A DNA stretch of 64,000 nucleotides from Luteitalea pratensis (GTDB lineage Bacteria > Acidobacteriota > Vicinamibacteria > Vicinamibacterales > Vicinamibacteraceae). How positions within the stretch are numbered: the stretch's first letter is position 1; every line of letters starts with the position of its first letter. Positions 1 through 9,120 of the stretch are shown here, one piece after another. The stretch spans positions 3,383,001 through 3,447,000 of the forward strand of contig NZ_CP015136.1 in the NCBI RefSeq assembly GCF_001618865.1, in the 5' to 3' direction. Under the pieces are notes generated by a model that saw nothing but the letters and a program-made list of their open reading frames with translations, did not search any database and was not told the origin of the DNA. The position numbers were made by a program, and so were the translations under genes.

Positions 1-196
1 CCGTCGCCGTGATTGATGGTACCGGAGGAGTTGCCGGCGGGGGAGCGCCCACCGCGGCGGGTGTCGATAGGGTCGCGCCCGTTCGCCCGCTGGTCCTCGG
101 CGACCGCCCGCTCCTGGCGGCCTTCGGCCGGTTCTCGTCGCTAGTATCCGCGTTCGCGGTCCTCTGCTTCCGGACTTTATCGAGAGCCAGCCGAAG

Positions 197-1135
197 GTGG
201 CATTCATAAGCCGCGACGGCACGGTGCGTGCAACACCGACAGTAATGCCCGACCCTGCTGCGCCGCGCAACGTCGAGTCCGCGACACCCGTCGCGCACGG
301 GGCCCTGACGCCGAAGGCGTTTGGCATCACAGACAAAGGCCGCGTGCGTCCTACGAACGAAGACCAGTTTCTCGTGGCCGAACTCAGCAAGGCGATGCGG
401 ATTCGGCAAACCAGCCTGGTCGAGCCAAGGTTGCATGTCGGTGAGGAAAGCGGCCACTTATATCTCGTCGCCGACGGCATGGGTGGCCACCGCGCCGGCG
501 AAACGGCGAGTGCGCTCACCGTCACCGCGATCGAGCAGTTCATGCTCAATTCCTTCAAGTGGTTTTTCGCGCCTGATGAGAGCGGGGGGCAGAATGTGCT
601 CGCCGAGTTTCAGGCTGCGATCGGTCAGGCCGATGCGCACGTCATGGCGGAAGCTGCCGAGCATCCCGAGCTCAGCGGCATGGGCACCACGGTCACGCTG
701 GCGTTTCACCTCGGATCGCAGGTATGCCTCGTCCACGTCGGCGACAGCCGCGGGTACCTCTATCGGGATCGCGAGCTGCAACAGGTAACGCACGACCACA
801 CCCTCGTGGCCGATCTGTTGCGCAGCGGTGCGATTCGACCAGAAGAAGCGGCGAGGTATCGGTACCGACACATCATCACGAACGTCGTGGGCGGTCAGCA
901 GGTCGGCGTCAAGGTCGAAGCACACGCCTTCGAGGTCAAGGCCCGCGATTGCCTGCTGCTCTGTTCGGATGGATTGACCGAGATGCTGACTAATGAGGCG
1001 ATCGCGCACGTGCTCGGAACGACGCCGGATCCGCAAGAGGCGGCGACCGCACTCGTGGCGCAAGCCAATGACGCTGGTGGCCGCGACAACGTGACGGTGT
1101 TGATCGTTCGATTCGATGAAGCCGGTTCCACCTAA
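197..1135 (+). CDS. PP2C-family Ser/Thr protein phosphatase
   Basis: This 312-residue protein is a metal-dependent phosphatase expected to dephosphorylate Ser/Thr phosphoproteins in the cytoplasm, so it could oppose the kinases encoded further on. Motifs occur in PP2C order: NEDQ (about 54-57), VADGMGGH (91-98), GMGTT (161-165), HVGDSRGYLYR (about 180-190), CSDGL (256-260) and GGRDNVT (294-300); the acidic residues would bind the two metal ions. Length is slightly above the usual 240-260 because of a 40-residue N-terminal extension without recognisable features. The start used is GTG 197; an in-frame ATG at 245 would remove most of the extension and may be the true start. I see no gene I can support in bases 1-196. 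Confidence 0.9.
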   Translation: MAFISRDGTVRATPTVMPDPAAPRNVESATPVAHGALTPKAFGITDKGRVRPTNEDQFLVAELSKAMRIRQTSLVEPRLHVGEESGHLYLVADGMGGHRAGETASALTVTAIEQFMLNSFKWFFAPDESGGQNVLAEFQAAIGQADAHVMAEAAEHPELSGMGTTVTLAFHLGSQVCLVHVGDSRGYLYRDRELQQVTHDHTLVADLLRSGAIRPEEAARYRYRHIITNVVGGQQVGVKVEAHAFEVKARDCLLLCSDGLTEMLTNEAIAHVLGTTPDPQEAATALVAQANDAGGRDNVTVLIVRFDEAGST

Positions 1136-1247
1136 GCGACGATCTTCTGACCCGGTTCGGCTACCGACCGGTGATCAGAATGTCCGGAACAGATGTGATC
1201 AGAATTCTCGGAACCCGCAGAACCTCACGGAACCGGAACCGCGGCAG

Positions 1248-1420
1248 GAGATCCTGGCGCTGCGCCGACGCGTAAACAAGCTCGCGGCCATCGCTTCGGC
1301 TCGCGCTCGCGCTGCGCCAGACCGCCGGGTTCGGGCTCACTTCGGCGACGATTTGCCCCACGGACGCGCCAAGGAGCGTAGCCTCCCCGCGGTGGAACAG
1401 GCCCACCAGTCGATTGGGCA
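1248..1420 (+). pseudogene. Relic of an HTH/integrase-core transposase (N-terminal part)
   Basis: Three pieces in alternating frames read EILALRRRVNKLAAI, then LRLALALRQTAGFGLTS, then LPHGRAKERSLPAVEQAHQ. Joined, they resemble the N-terminal region of helix-turn-helix transposases with a DDE integrase core, from memory of the family. Two compensating frameshifts and no catalytic domain make it a relic. A catalytic-core fragment that may belong to the same family lies at 19505-19773. The surrounding 1136-1433 holds no other gene. Confidence 0.4.
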
Positions 1421-1433
1421 GGACACCGTCACG

Positions 1434-3797
1434 TCACGGTCTCACACCCGACAAGAGCCAGATGCTGCCCTTCACGCTCTGCATGGGCAGCGCGAGCCTG
1501 CCACTGGCCACGTCGATCTCGGCACTGCCCATATTGGGATCGATACGCCTCTCGGGCGAGTTGAAATGCGTGACTTGAAACGGCTTCCCGCGCTGGGCGC
1601 CACGCGCCGGATCGATGGGCACGCCCCAGAGGTTGACATAGCCGTCAGCTCCCCGCGAAAGGAAGTACAGCGTCCGCCCATCCGGTGACCACCGAGGCTT
1701 GTCTGGCCAGACGTGATCGTCCAGTATCCGCGTCCACGTCGTCGCGCGATTGCTGTCCGCAGCCACGATCCCGATCTCGACGGTTCCGTGATTCCTCATG
1801 CGCTGGGCGACGAAACTGACCCATCGATCGTCGGGAGAGTAGCGAGCCTGCCAGAAGAACACGCCGCTCGCCTCGAGGAGTACTCGCTCGGGCCGCGTGG
1901 CCATCATGGGACCGACGGGCCAGATCGCCAACACGTTTTGGTTCATCTGGCCCTGTTCGACCCAGGATCCGAGAACGGCCTCGTCGTGCGGTGCCCAATC
2001 CCAAGGAAGCAGTCCACCTCGCCACCTGCTCACCAGACGTTCCCCGCCGTCGAGGTCGCGAACGGCCAGAGCCGATTCACGGCCGGTGGAGGGAGTTTCT
2101 CCCGTGGAACTCGATCCGGTGCGCGTCAGTAAATAGGCGATCGTGCGCGCGGTTCGGGAAATTGCGCCACCCCACGATTCCGCGAGGAACGTCGTCCGGC
2201 CGGAAGTCAGATCGATGTGAAACAGGCGGAAGTTGTTCCTCCCTGGCTCGAGCGCACCATAGCAGAGAGCCGAGCCGTCAGCCGCGAGACGGAGCGAGAC
2301 GATTGAGAGCTCGTCGTCGGTCAGCGCCCTGCCATCGCCCGTGAGCCGGGCGCGGTTGGCATCGAACGGGAACAGCCAGGCGCGGGTCGACGCCGGCGCG
2401 CTCGTGAATGCCACGCGCGTCCCGTCCGGCGACACGGCGGCGGCCTGTGCGCTCGCCGGTGCCGTGGTCAGGCGCTCCGGCGTGCGCCAACGCAGGCTCA
2501 CTGGTTCCACCGCCACACGCCACAGCGTCGGCACGCCGTCACTGTGCGCTTCGACGATCAACGCCGTGCCGGCGGAGTTCCAACTGATGCTTTGGATGGC
2601 CTCGGGGTCGAGCAACCCGAGCGGCGCTGCTGCACTCGTATCGACGGCATTCAGCGTGCGGTTGGTTCGATCGGCGACAAAGAAGCCGGTCGCCAGCTTG
2701 GGCGCGAAGACGGAGAGCCGACCCTCGGGATGGACCGCGGGCGCGATGTAGGTAGCGCGACTCAGCTCGGTTTCGAGAATTCGGCGCGGCGCCGCGCCGC
2801 CGTCCGCTGTCACGATGAACGCCGCTCGGGGCATGTCGCTATCCACGAACATGACCTCGCGGCCATTCGGCATCCACGCCGGGCGCCGTCCGTCCGGCGC
2901 GATTCGGCGGAGGGGACCACCCTTGACGTCGACCGCGAAGAGACCACCGCCGTCGACTTCGGAACGAAGGGCGAGACGTTGGCCATCGGGAGACCAGGCA
3001 GGCTGCGTCTCGTCAGCTGGCGAACTCGTCACCCGCGTTGGCTGGCCAGCATCGACGTCCTGCACCCAGATGTCGAAATTCCCGTCCCTGTTCCACGCGT
3101 ACGCGACCCGCTTGCCGTCGGGTGACCAGCTCACGTCGGTCTGTAGACCCGCGCCGTAGGTCAGCCGCGTCAGGTTGCGCAGGGGCGACGAGGAGGTACC
3201 CGAGATGACCGGTGCCGAGCGACCAAACGCAACGTAGAGCCTTGTACCCACGAGCGACAGCACAATGGCCGCTGCCACGCCCGCGTAGATGACCGTCCGT
3301 CGCGCGAAGCGCTCGGGCGCGACAAGCCGCAGCGTGGACTGCCCATCCCCAGCTGATCCCTCATCGCGCGCAGAGGGCTCGTCGCCAATTGCGCGGACCT
3401 CCGCAACGAAGCGATAGCCTCGCCGGGCGACCGTCGCGATGAACCGCTGCTCGCCCGGCGCCTCACCCAGGGCTTTCCGCACCTCGAAGATGTTCTGAGT
3501 GAGGTTCCCCTCCTCGACGGCGGTATCGGGCCACAGCCCGTTCATCAACTCCTCCTTCTCGAGGAGCCGGCCGGCGTGCTGGACCAGCAGCACCAGCGTG
3601 TCGAGCGCCTTGGCCTTGATGCCGATGGGCCCGCCGTCCCGCATCAGCAGGTGGCGTTTCGTGTCGATGCGGAACCGGTCGAACTCGTAGAAGCGAACCG
3701 GGTTAGACGCAGGCTCAGGTCCGCTGAGAAACGCTGAGGGTTTCTGAGCCTCCCGCTGAGGACTTCCGTGGTTGGTCACGCCTAGCTTCCCCCACAC
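1434..3797 (-). CDS. Membrane-anchored winged-helix regulator with TolB-like propeller
   Basis: This 787-residue protein has three parts: an OmpR/PhoB-type winged-helix DNA-binding domain (about 34-133, ending RRGYRFVAEV), one transmembrane segment (about 166-190, RTVIYAGVAAAIVLSLVG), and an extracytoplasmic region of PD40/WD40-like repeats (about 205-785, recurring SPDG with upstream W). The CadC-like layout suggests a one-component sensor whose periplasmic propeller senses a ligand and whose cytoplasmic domain binds DNA. The target is not visible. It is divergent from the metalloprotease at 3872, and the 74-bp gap must hold both promoters. The first ~30 residues look non-conserved, so the true start may be downstream. 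Confidence 0.88.
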   Translation of the reverse strand: MWGKLGVTNHGSPQREAQKPSAFLSGPEPASNPVRFYEFDRFRIDTKRHLLMRDGGPIGIKAKALDTLVLLVQHAGRLLEKEELMNGLWPDTAVEEGNLTQNIFEVRKALGEAPGEQRFIATVARRGYRFVAEVRAIGDEPSARDEGSAGDGQSTLRLVAPERFARRTVIYAGVAAAIVLSLVGTRLYVAFGRSAPVISGTSSSPLRNLTRLTYGAGLQTDVSWSPDGKRVAYAWNRDGNFDIWVQDVDAGQPTRVTSSPADETQPAWSPDGQRLALRSEVDGGGLFAVDVKGGPLRRIAPDGRRPAWMPNGREVMFVDSDMPRAAFIVTADGGAAPRRILETELSRATYIAPAVHPEGRLSVFAPKLATGFFVADRTNRTLNAVDTSAAAPLGLLDPEAIQSISWNSAGTALIVEAHSDGVPTLWRVAVEPVSLRWRTPERLTTAPASAQAAAVSPDGTRVAFTSAPASTRAWLFPFDANRARLTGDGRALTDDELSIVSLRLAADGSALCYGALEPGRNNFRLFHIDLTSGRTTFLAESWGGAISRTARTIAYLLTRTGSSSTGETPSTGRESALAVRDLDGGERLVSRWRGGLLPWDWAPHDEAVLGSWVEQGQMNQNVLAIWPVGPMMATRPERVLLEASGVFFWQARYSPDDRWVSFVAQRMRNHGTVEIGIVAADSNRATTWTRILDDHVWPDKPRWSPDGRTLYFLSRGADGYVNLWGVPIDPARGAQRGKPFQVTHFNSPERRIDPNMGSAEIDVASGRLALPMQSVKGSIWLLSGVRP

Positions 3798-3871
3798 GGC
3801 AATCGGGTTCGCGCGCTCGGCGAGCGGGCACTGCGAATTCTAACGCGCCGACGTAAGCCAGGAGGGACCAC

Positions 3872-4537
3872 ATGCTCGGTTTCATCTCTGCAATATTGAT
3901 GGCGGGTTCGACGCCGATGATGAACGAGGCGGATCCGGAATTGGCCGCAGTACGAGTGCGGGCCTACGCCGACAGACACGTCGACGCCGCCACGGCACGA
4001 CCCGCGTTGGAGGTGGCGAAGCACCTGCTGGCGTCGGCCGGACTCGTCGTGGCATGGCGTGTGTGTGATACGACGCAATCGTGCCCGGTCGAGGACACGC
4101 CGGTGCCGGAGATCGTTGTCATCCTTTCGTCCCGTGATCGGCAGCACGGCCGCGAGAACTGCGGTGTGGCCGCTCACGGTGCACGCGCCTCGTCAGGAAC
4201 CGTGATGGTCTCGGTCCCTTGCGTGGCCGGCGTCGCCTTCCGACTGACGCGACGGGCCGGAACCGGCACGAACCCACTGCTCGCAATGCCGAGGCACGAC
4301 GACCTCGTCGGAGCAGTCGTGGCGCACGAGATCGGTCACCTGCTCGGCCTTAGGCATGCGCCGTCAGGTCTGTTGCGTGCAACGCTGGACGCCGACGACC
4401 TGATCGCGCTCAGAAGGGGGACGCTGCGCTTCAGCCCAGCGGAAGAGAGCCGGATGCGGCGCGCAGTCTTGCTGGCTGGGGACGCCAGCCTACACTCGTC
4501 GGTCGCCGGAACCCGTCACGGTCCGTCGCGGCAGTGA
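3872..4537 (+). CDS. Small metzincin-like zinc metalloprotease
   Basis: A 221-residue protein with a short hydrophobic N-terminus (MLGFISAILMAGS), possibly a signal peptide. It has a clear zinc-binding motif HEIGHLLGLRH at about 152-162, matching HExxHxxGxxH of metzincins. The family's Met-turn would be expected shortly after; here the sequence is APSGLLRA, with Leu where Met is usual. A strong Shine-Dalgarno (AGGAGG) precedes ATG 3872. Substrate is unknown. The upstream divergent regulator is a plausible controller by position only. Confidence 0.75.
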   Translation: MLGFISAILMAGSTPMMNEADPELAAVRVRAYADRHVDAATARPALEVAKHLLASAGLVVAWRVCDTTQSCPVEDTPVPEIVVILSSRDRQHGRENCGVAAHGARASSGTVMVSVPCVAGVAFRLTRRAGTGTNPLLAMPRHDDLVGAVVAHEIGHLLGLRHAPSGLLRATLDADDLIALRRGTLRFSPAEESRMRRAVLLAGDASLHSSVAGTRHGPSRQ

Positions 4538-4960
4538 TGCGTGGTGTTGGTGCACGGCTGCTGGGGCGCGGCGACAATAGGAGGAGATCTGCCTGGCGTG
4601 TTGACGCCGCGCAGTGGTAAGCCAGAGCGAGAGCCGCGGCATCGCCACGGCCATCGAGTTTCGGACCGACGCCGTAGAGGAGTGATCCACAAGGGTCCAG
4701 CGGTGCGTCGACATGTCTTTGCAAAATGATTCAGCGGACGTGAATGGATGCTGAAGACCTGACCGGCACGGCTCTCAACCGGTTCTTGGTGCAGCAGGCC
4801 AGACCGCGGTCATGTCGTCTGCGGCTGCAGCGCACAAACTATAAGGACCGACAATTGGGCGGGGTTGGCCTCCATCGGCCCGTAGCCTGCGAGCGTGCGT
4901 GAGCCACGCGGTCGGCCAGGTCGGAGCGCTTCTGTGCTCCCACCTAGCCGCGCTGCAGTC
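4538..4960. other. Gap without a supportable gene; IS5-type end remnant
   Basis: No ORF here has convincing protein features. At 4543-4559 the sequence differs by two bases from GGCGTTGGTGCATGGCT, the left terminal repeat of the IS5-family element at 30707. The following bases resemble the start of the IS remnant at 38157. It looks like a decayed solo insertion-sequence end. Confidence 0.45.
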
Positions 4961-5518
4961 TCAGTGTGGGCCCGCGGTACGCACTGTGCCCGTGAAGGTT
5001 CCCCTCGTCGTGCCTGCGGCGGTGTCGTACAGCCGGCTGACGCTGAACGATCCGCTTGCATTGGCGAACCGGCCAGTGCCGCCGGTGATCGTGGCCTGTT
5101 CCTCGATGACGAAGATGGGCGTCGAGGTGTCAGCGTTGCCCGTGAAGGAGGCGATGAGCCGATCACCATTCGCGGCCGTGAACGTGTAGGTACCCGACCC
5201 TGCGGCGATCGACAGGTCGACGTCGTGGGGAACCTCCACGGTGAACCGACCGAGGTGCGTGGACACACCGGAGGCTGAGATGACGACGTGGGCGAGCGCA
5301 GGTCCCACGATGGCGAAGTCGACCGTCCCTTCGAGGGTGCCTTTGAATGGTGTCTCGGCGGTGCTCGCGGTGCCCGGTGCGCTCCCGGCGCCGATCGACG
5401 CGGTGAGCGCCGGTGCTCCCCGTTCGAGTGCCGTGGGTGACGTCGGCGACATCGGCTCGCTGCATCCGGTGGACAGGACGACAACGACAAGACCAAGGGC
5501 GGTGTGACAGGCGCGCAT
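4961..5518 (-). CDS. Secreted lipoprotein, beta-rich, unknown function
   Basis: The start is ATG 5518 behind a GAGGAG ribosome-binding site; a longer in-frame reading from 5596 adds basic residues ahead of the signal peptide and is unlikely. The 185-residue product begins with a lipoprotein signal (MRACHTALGLVVVVLSTGC), the Cys at residue 19 being the probable lipidation site. After a Ser/Pro/Thr linker the mature part alternates short beta-like stretches (TFTAANGDRLIASFTG, ITGGTGRFANASGSFSV), which resembles allene oxide cyclase-like or dirigent-type beta barrels, though I cannot name the family firmly. It diverges from the regulator at 5697 over a 178-bp gap. Confidence 0.7.
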   Translation of the reverse strand: MRACHTALGLVVVVLSTGCSEPMSPTSPTALERGAPALTASIGAGSAPGTASTAETPFKGTLEGTVDFAIVGPALAHVVISASGVSTHLGRFTVEVPHDVDLSIAAGSGTYTFTAANGDRLIASFTGNADTSTPIFVIEEQATITGGTGRFANASGSFSVSRLYDTAAGTTRGTFTGTVRTAGPH

Positions 5519-5696
5519 CGGGCATCTCCTCGAGTGGTGGCGTGATGTTGTTGGCCCACGCCGTTGTGGGGTATGCCACACTCTCTCGCATTCCACAGCG
5601 TCGCGCCATTGACGCCGCCTTGCCAGATTCCTGAACTTTCCTTGCGGCGCAAGTCACAGGGGTACAGTCACTTATGGCTACCAAGGGGTCCAGCTC

Positions 5697-8267
5697 ATGA
5701 CCGCCGCTGCGCCTGCCTCGGTCTTTCAATTCGGAGAATTCGAGCTCGACCCGGTGGCCTACGAGTTGCGCCGGCGCGGGCGGCGCCTGCGGTTAGCGCG
5801 GCAGCCGATGGACCTGCTCCTGCTCATGGTGGGACGACGCAACGAACTGGTCTCGCGCGACGACATCGCAGCCAGGCTGTGGCCGCCAGACGTCTTCCTG
5901 GACAGGGATGCGGGAATCCACACGGCCGTCTTGAGGATCCGGCAGGTGCTGCGGGACTCGCACATCAATCCGCGGTTCCTGGAGAACGTATCCGGCAAGG
6001 GCTATCGCTTCATCGCGCCCGTGGAAATCGTGCCAAGGGCGCTCTCGGTTGCACCACCCGAGTCGTCCGGCGTGCCAATCGACGTACCACCAGCACGCCG
6101 CCACAACCTGCCCGACGAGCTCACAAGCTTTGTCGGCAGACAGGAGGCGATCGCAGAACTGCGGCGGCTCCTCGGGGCCAACAGGCTGGTCTCGCTCACG
6201 GGCGCGGGCGGCGTCGGCAAGACCAGGCTCGCACTGCGGATTGCGTCAGACATCCTGCACGCGTGTCACGACGGTGTGTGGATGGTTGACCTCGGGCCGA
6301 TCACCGCGGCCGACCTCGTCCCGCAGACGGTCGCGTCCGTCTTGGGCGTGCACGAGAGCGGACAGCGAGGCGTGCGTGACGCGCTCACTGCCAGCCTGCG
6401 CCATCGACAGCTGCTCATTGTGCTGGACACCTGCGAGCACGTGCTGGACGCCTGTGCCGACCTGGTCGAAGCGCTATTGCGCGATGCCCCGGGCGTGCGG
6501 ATTCTGGCGACGACTCGCGAGCCGCTCGGCGTGCGCGGTGAGGCCGTCTTCCGCGTGCCGTCACTGACCCTGCCCGTGGGGAGCGCGGAGATCGACGGCC
6601 AGGCGCCCGAGTCGGAGGCTGTGCAACTGTTCGTCGAGCGGGCCATGACCCTCGACGCGACCTTCAATGCCAGCGAGGCAGACGCCGGAGCCATCGGGCG
6701 CATCTGTCAGAGGCTCGACGGCATGCCGCTGGCGATCGAGCTCGCGGCGGCTCGCGTGACCCTGCTGTCGCCCGCACAGATCGAGACACGCCTGCAGGAT
6801 CGCTTCAAGCTGCTGACCGGAGGTGCGCGTACGGCGGTGGCCCGTCAACGAACACTCGAGGCCGCTGTTGAGTGGAGTTGTCAGCTGCTGTCCGACTCCG
6901 AGCGCCATCTGCTCGGCCGCCTGTCGGTCTTTCCTGCGTCCTGGACGATCGAGGCGGCTGAGTCGATCTGCAGTGGCGACGGCCTGGATCCATGCGACGT
7001 ACTCGAGTTGTCGTCACGGCTGGTGGCCAAGTCGCTCGTGGGTCTCCAGCGTGATCAGGAGGGGGTGGCGCGGTTCCGCCTGCTCGAAACCGTCCGGCAG
7101 TATGCGCGGGAGCGAGTCGTGCCACCCGACGCGGGCGAGCGACTGCGGACGCGTCATGCTGGCTTCTTCGCCAACCAGTTTCGTGACGCGCTGAGCGTCC
7201 TTCGCGGCGCGGGGCAGCTTCCGTATCTCGCACAACTGCAGGCCGAGCAGGAGAACGTGCGGACGGCCCTGGAGTGGGCGCTCGCGTCGTCCGCGCTGGC
7301 CGCGCAGGGCGTCGCTTTGACCGGCAGCCTGTTCTGGTTCTGGACCAAGCGAGGCCTGTTCGAAGAGGGTAAGCAGTGGTTAGAACGTGCCCTCACCCTG
7401 GAGCCGACTGGCCTGACGCGAGCCAGGGTGTTGATCGGCCTGGCTCATATGCACTACTTCCAGGGAAGGCACGTAGCGGCGGCCGAGGCGGCCAGCGAGG
7501 CGCACGCTCTCGGTGAAACGTTGCACCACGGCTGGACGGTGTCCTTTGCGCTGTTCATGCTGGCGCTCACGTCGTTTGAACTCGGCCAGTGCGAGTGCGC
7601 TGCCGCGACTGCCATGGCGGCGCGGGCGGCAGCCGACGCCGGTGGCGATCCGATTCAGCATGGGGGGCCGCTGATGATTCTGGCCAACGTCGCGCTGCGG
7701 GCAGGCGATCGCGATCGAGCGCAGGCGTACTACGAGGAATCCATCGACGTGCATCGCCGCGAGGGGGACATCTGGGGACTCTGCATCCTACTGTCCATCG
7801 CCGCAGGTCTGCATATCCTGCAGAGGGATATGGACCGCGCGCGCGTGTACGCGACCGAAGCGATGACGCTATCGGAGGCGATGGAGGACCGGCGTGGTCT
7901 GGCCTGGGGACTCGCAGTCTGTGCTGGGCTGATGGCCGACGAGGGCCATGCCGAACTGGCCGCGCAGCTGTGGGGCGCGTCCGACGGGCTGATGGAAGCG
8001 GTGGGCGGTGCCCTTGCGCCGACCATCAGCTGGATCAGGGACAAGTATGTCGACCTCGTATGCCAGGCACTTGGCGACGCCGGCTTTGCGCGGGCGTCCG
8101 GAGTCGGCAGAGCGATGTCCGCCGCGCAGGCCCTCGAGCTTGTCCGGCAGCACGTTCTGCGGTCAGGTGCGGACCCTTCCACGCCACACATCCTCACGAG
8201 CCGGCACGCCTTATCGAGGATAGGACGGCTGGTCGTTGGAAACGAGCCGGCCCGGATGCCGCACTAA
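5697..8267 (+). CDS. Winged-helix/NB-ARC/TPR (STAND) transcriptional regulator
   Basis: This 856-residue protein resembles AfsR/SARP-related STAND regulators. Domains: winged helix (about 10-108, GKGYRFIAPVEIV), NB-ARC NTPase with P-loop GAGGVGKT at 169-176 and Walker B LLIVLD at about 239-244, sensor segment ILATTREPLGVRGE, and a C-terminal half of TPR-like helical repeats (about 500-820). Such proteins act as nucleotide-dependent switches in which the repeats sense a ligand and the winged helix binds DNA. No membrane segment is visible. The lipoprotein transcribed divergently next door is the nearest candidate target. The gene appears intact. Confidence 0.88.
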   Translation: MTAAAPASVFQFGEFELDPVAYELRRRGRRLRLARQPMDLLLLMVGRRNELVSRDDIAARLWPPDVFLDRDAGIHTAVLRIRQVLRDSHINPRFLENVSGKGYRFIAPVEIVPRALSVAPPESSGVPIDVPPARRHNLPDELTSFVGRQEAIAELRRLLGANRLVSLTGAGGVGKTRLALRIASDILHACHDGVWMVDLGPITAADLVPQTVASVLGVHESGQRGVRDALTASLRHRQLLIVLDTCEHVLDACADLVEALLRDAPGVRILATTREPLGVRGEAVFRVPSLTLPVGSAEIDGQAPESEAVQLFVERAMTLDATFNASEADAGAIGRICQRLDGMPLAIELAAARVTLLSPAQIETRLQDRFKLLTGGARTAVARQRTLEAAVEWSCQLLSDSERHLLGRLSVFPASWTIEAAESICSGDGLDPCDVLELSSRLVAKSLVGLQRDQEGVARFRLLETVRQYARERVVPPDAGERLRTRHAGFFANQFRDALSVLRGAGQLPYLAQLQAEQENVRTALEWALASSALAAQGVALTGSLFWFWTKRGLFEEGKQWLERALTLEPTGLTRARVLIGLAHMHYFQGRHVAAAEAASEAHALGETLHHGWTVSFALFMLALTSFELGQCECAAATAMAARAAADAGGDPIQHGGPLMILANVALRAGDRDRAQAYYEESIDVHRREGDIWGLCILLSIAAGLHILQRDMDRARVYATEAMTLSEAMEDRRGLAWGLAVCAGLMADEGHAELAAQLWGASDGLMEAVGGALAPTISWIRDKYVDLVCQALGDAGFARASGVGRAMSAAQALELVRQHVLRSGADPSTPHILTSRHALSRIGRLVVGNEPARMPH

Positions 8268-8355
8268 GGTTAGAGCCGAATCAGATCGGAGCGCCGGCCA
8301 CCCGGTTCGCTCGCCGCGGCGCAGCGGCGCGCCTGTAAAGGAGTACGCGTTCGAG

Positions 8356-8994
8356 CGAGTTCTACAAGTCGCGCGTCGTTCTCGTGCGCTGGATGGTGTC
8401 AACGCCGGGCGCCGATACCCCCGGGGGCATCGATACCCCCAAATCGGAAGGTACCCCCAGAAATACCCCCACGCGTTTGTGGAAGGAAGGCGGTTCGGGA
8501 AAGGAGTGGAGCAGTGCCGCGCGCCCGTGGTGGGCTGGTTTGCTAGGCGCGCTGCACGCTGAAATGCTGGACGCCCATGAACAGCCATGGACGCCTGTGT
8601 ACCGCTGTGGACGAATGGTGGAGGCGGCGGGAGTCGAAGCGCTGGCGGTAACTAGCTCGTTGACAGCAACTTGAGCGCACTGCGCACGAGTTCCGTACCC
8701 CCGTTTGTACCCCCACGCTCGGTTCGAATAAATTGGCCAAGCAGTTTGGCGGTCGTTCACATCGACGACGAGACTTTGCCCGCGAAACTGCAGGATGTCC
8801 GTGCACAGTCGCCCGGCGCATGCCATTGGTCCGAGGCTCGTGCGGTTCCATCGGGCCGCGTCGGAGTCGTCGTGCGGTCGCACTTGGAACGGCAGCACCA
8901 TGTCCAGGTTTCTCGTCGATGCCGCGGTCGCCTCTTCTCGAGTGCTGGGCGACGAGAACTCGCGCAGGAATGTGCAGAATGTCCGTGCACACAG
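8356..8994. repeat. att-like cassette, copy 1
   Basis: A non-coding cassette. Four direct repeats of GATACCCCC/GTACCCCCA start at 8414, 8432, 8451 and 8463. The core is at 8616-8638. Two further repeats start at 8695 and 8707. The left boundary carries GCGAGTTCT near 8355 and the right boundary carries AGAACTCGCGC near 8957 inside a ~40-bp repeat that continues to AATGTCCGTG. The same arrangement recurs five more times in the window. Bases 8995-9090 look like decayed sequence also found beside copy 2. No gene is supportable in 8268-9120. Confidence 0.75.
8616..8638 (-). other. att-like core: tmRNA/tRNA 3'-end sequence (copy 1)
   Basis: The plus strand reads GGTGGAGGCGGCGGGAGTC. Its complement is the 3' half of a T-arm followed by an acceptor strand CGCCTCC, a discriminator A and CCA, as at the 3' end of a tmRNA or class II tRNA. 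No 5' half of such an RNA lies nearby, so this is an attachment-site copy, not a functional RNA gene. Confidence 0.7.
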
Positions 8995-9120
8995 CGCGGC
9001 ATTGCTCAACGCCACCCACCGTGATGCAACGCATCACAACTGCCAAGCTCGGGTTCGCTTCGAAGAGTGGGTGGGCTTTCAGTGCTAGTGCCGTAAGGGT
9101 GGTGTGAGGCCCGTCATTCA

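Noticed and set aside
9-209. 66-codon plus-strand ORF at window start
   Set aside because: No domain, no ribosome-binding site and it overlaps the phosphatase start; it could be the edge of an upstream gene but cannot be supported.
4810-5652. 280-codon minus-strand ORF overlapping the lipoprotein
   Set aside because: A different frame of the same strand, with Ser/Arg/Pro-rich translation; the overlapping frame has a lipobox, a ribosome-binding site and a beta-rich pattern.
8414-8715. CRISPR-like array of GATACCCCC repeats
   Set aside because: Repeats are only 9 bp, spacers of 3-10 bp are too short and spacing jumps across the core; the same fixed pattern occurs at other cassettes, and no cas genes are present.
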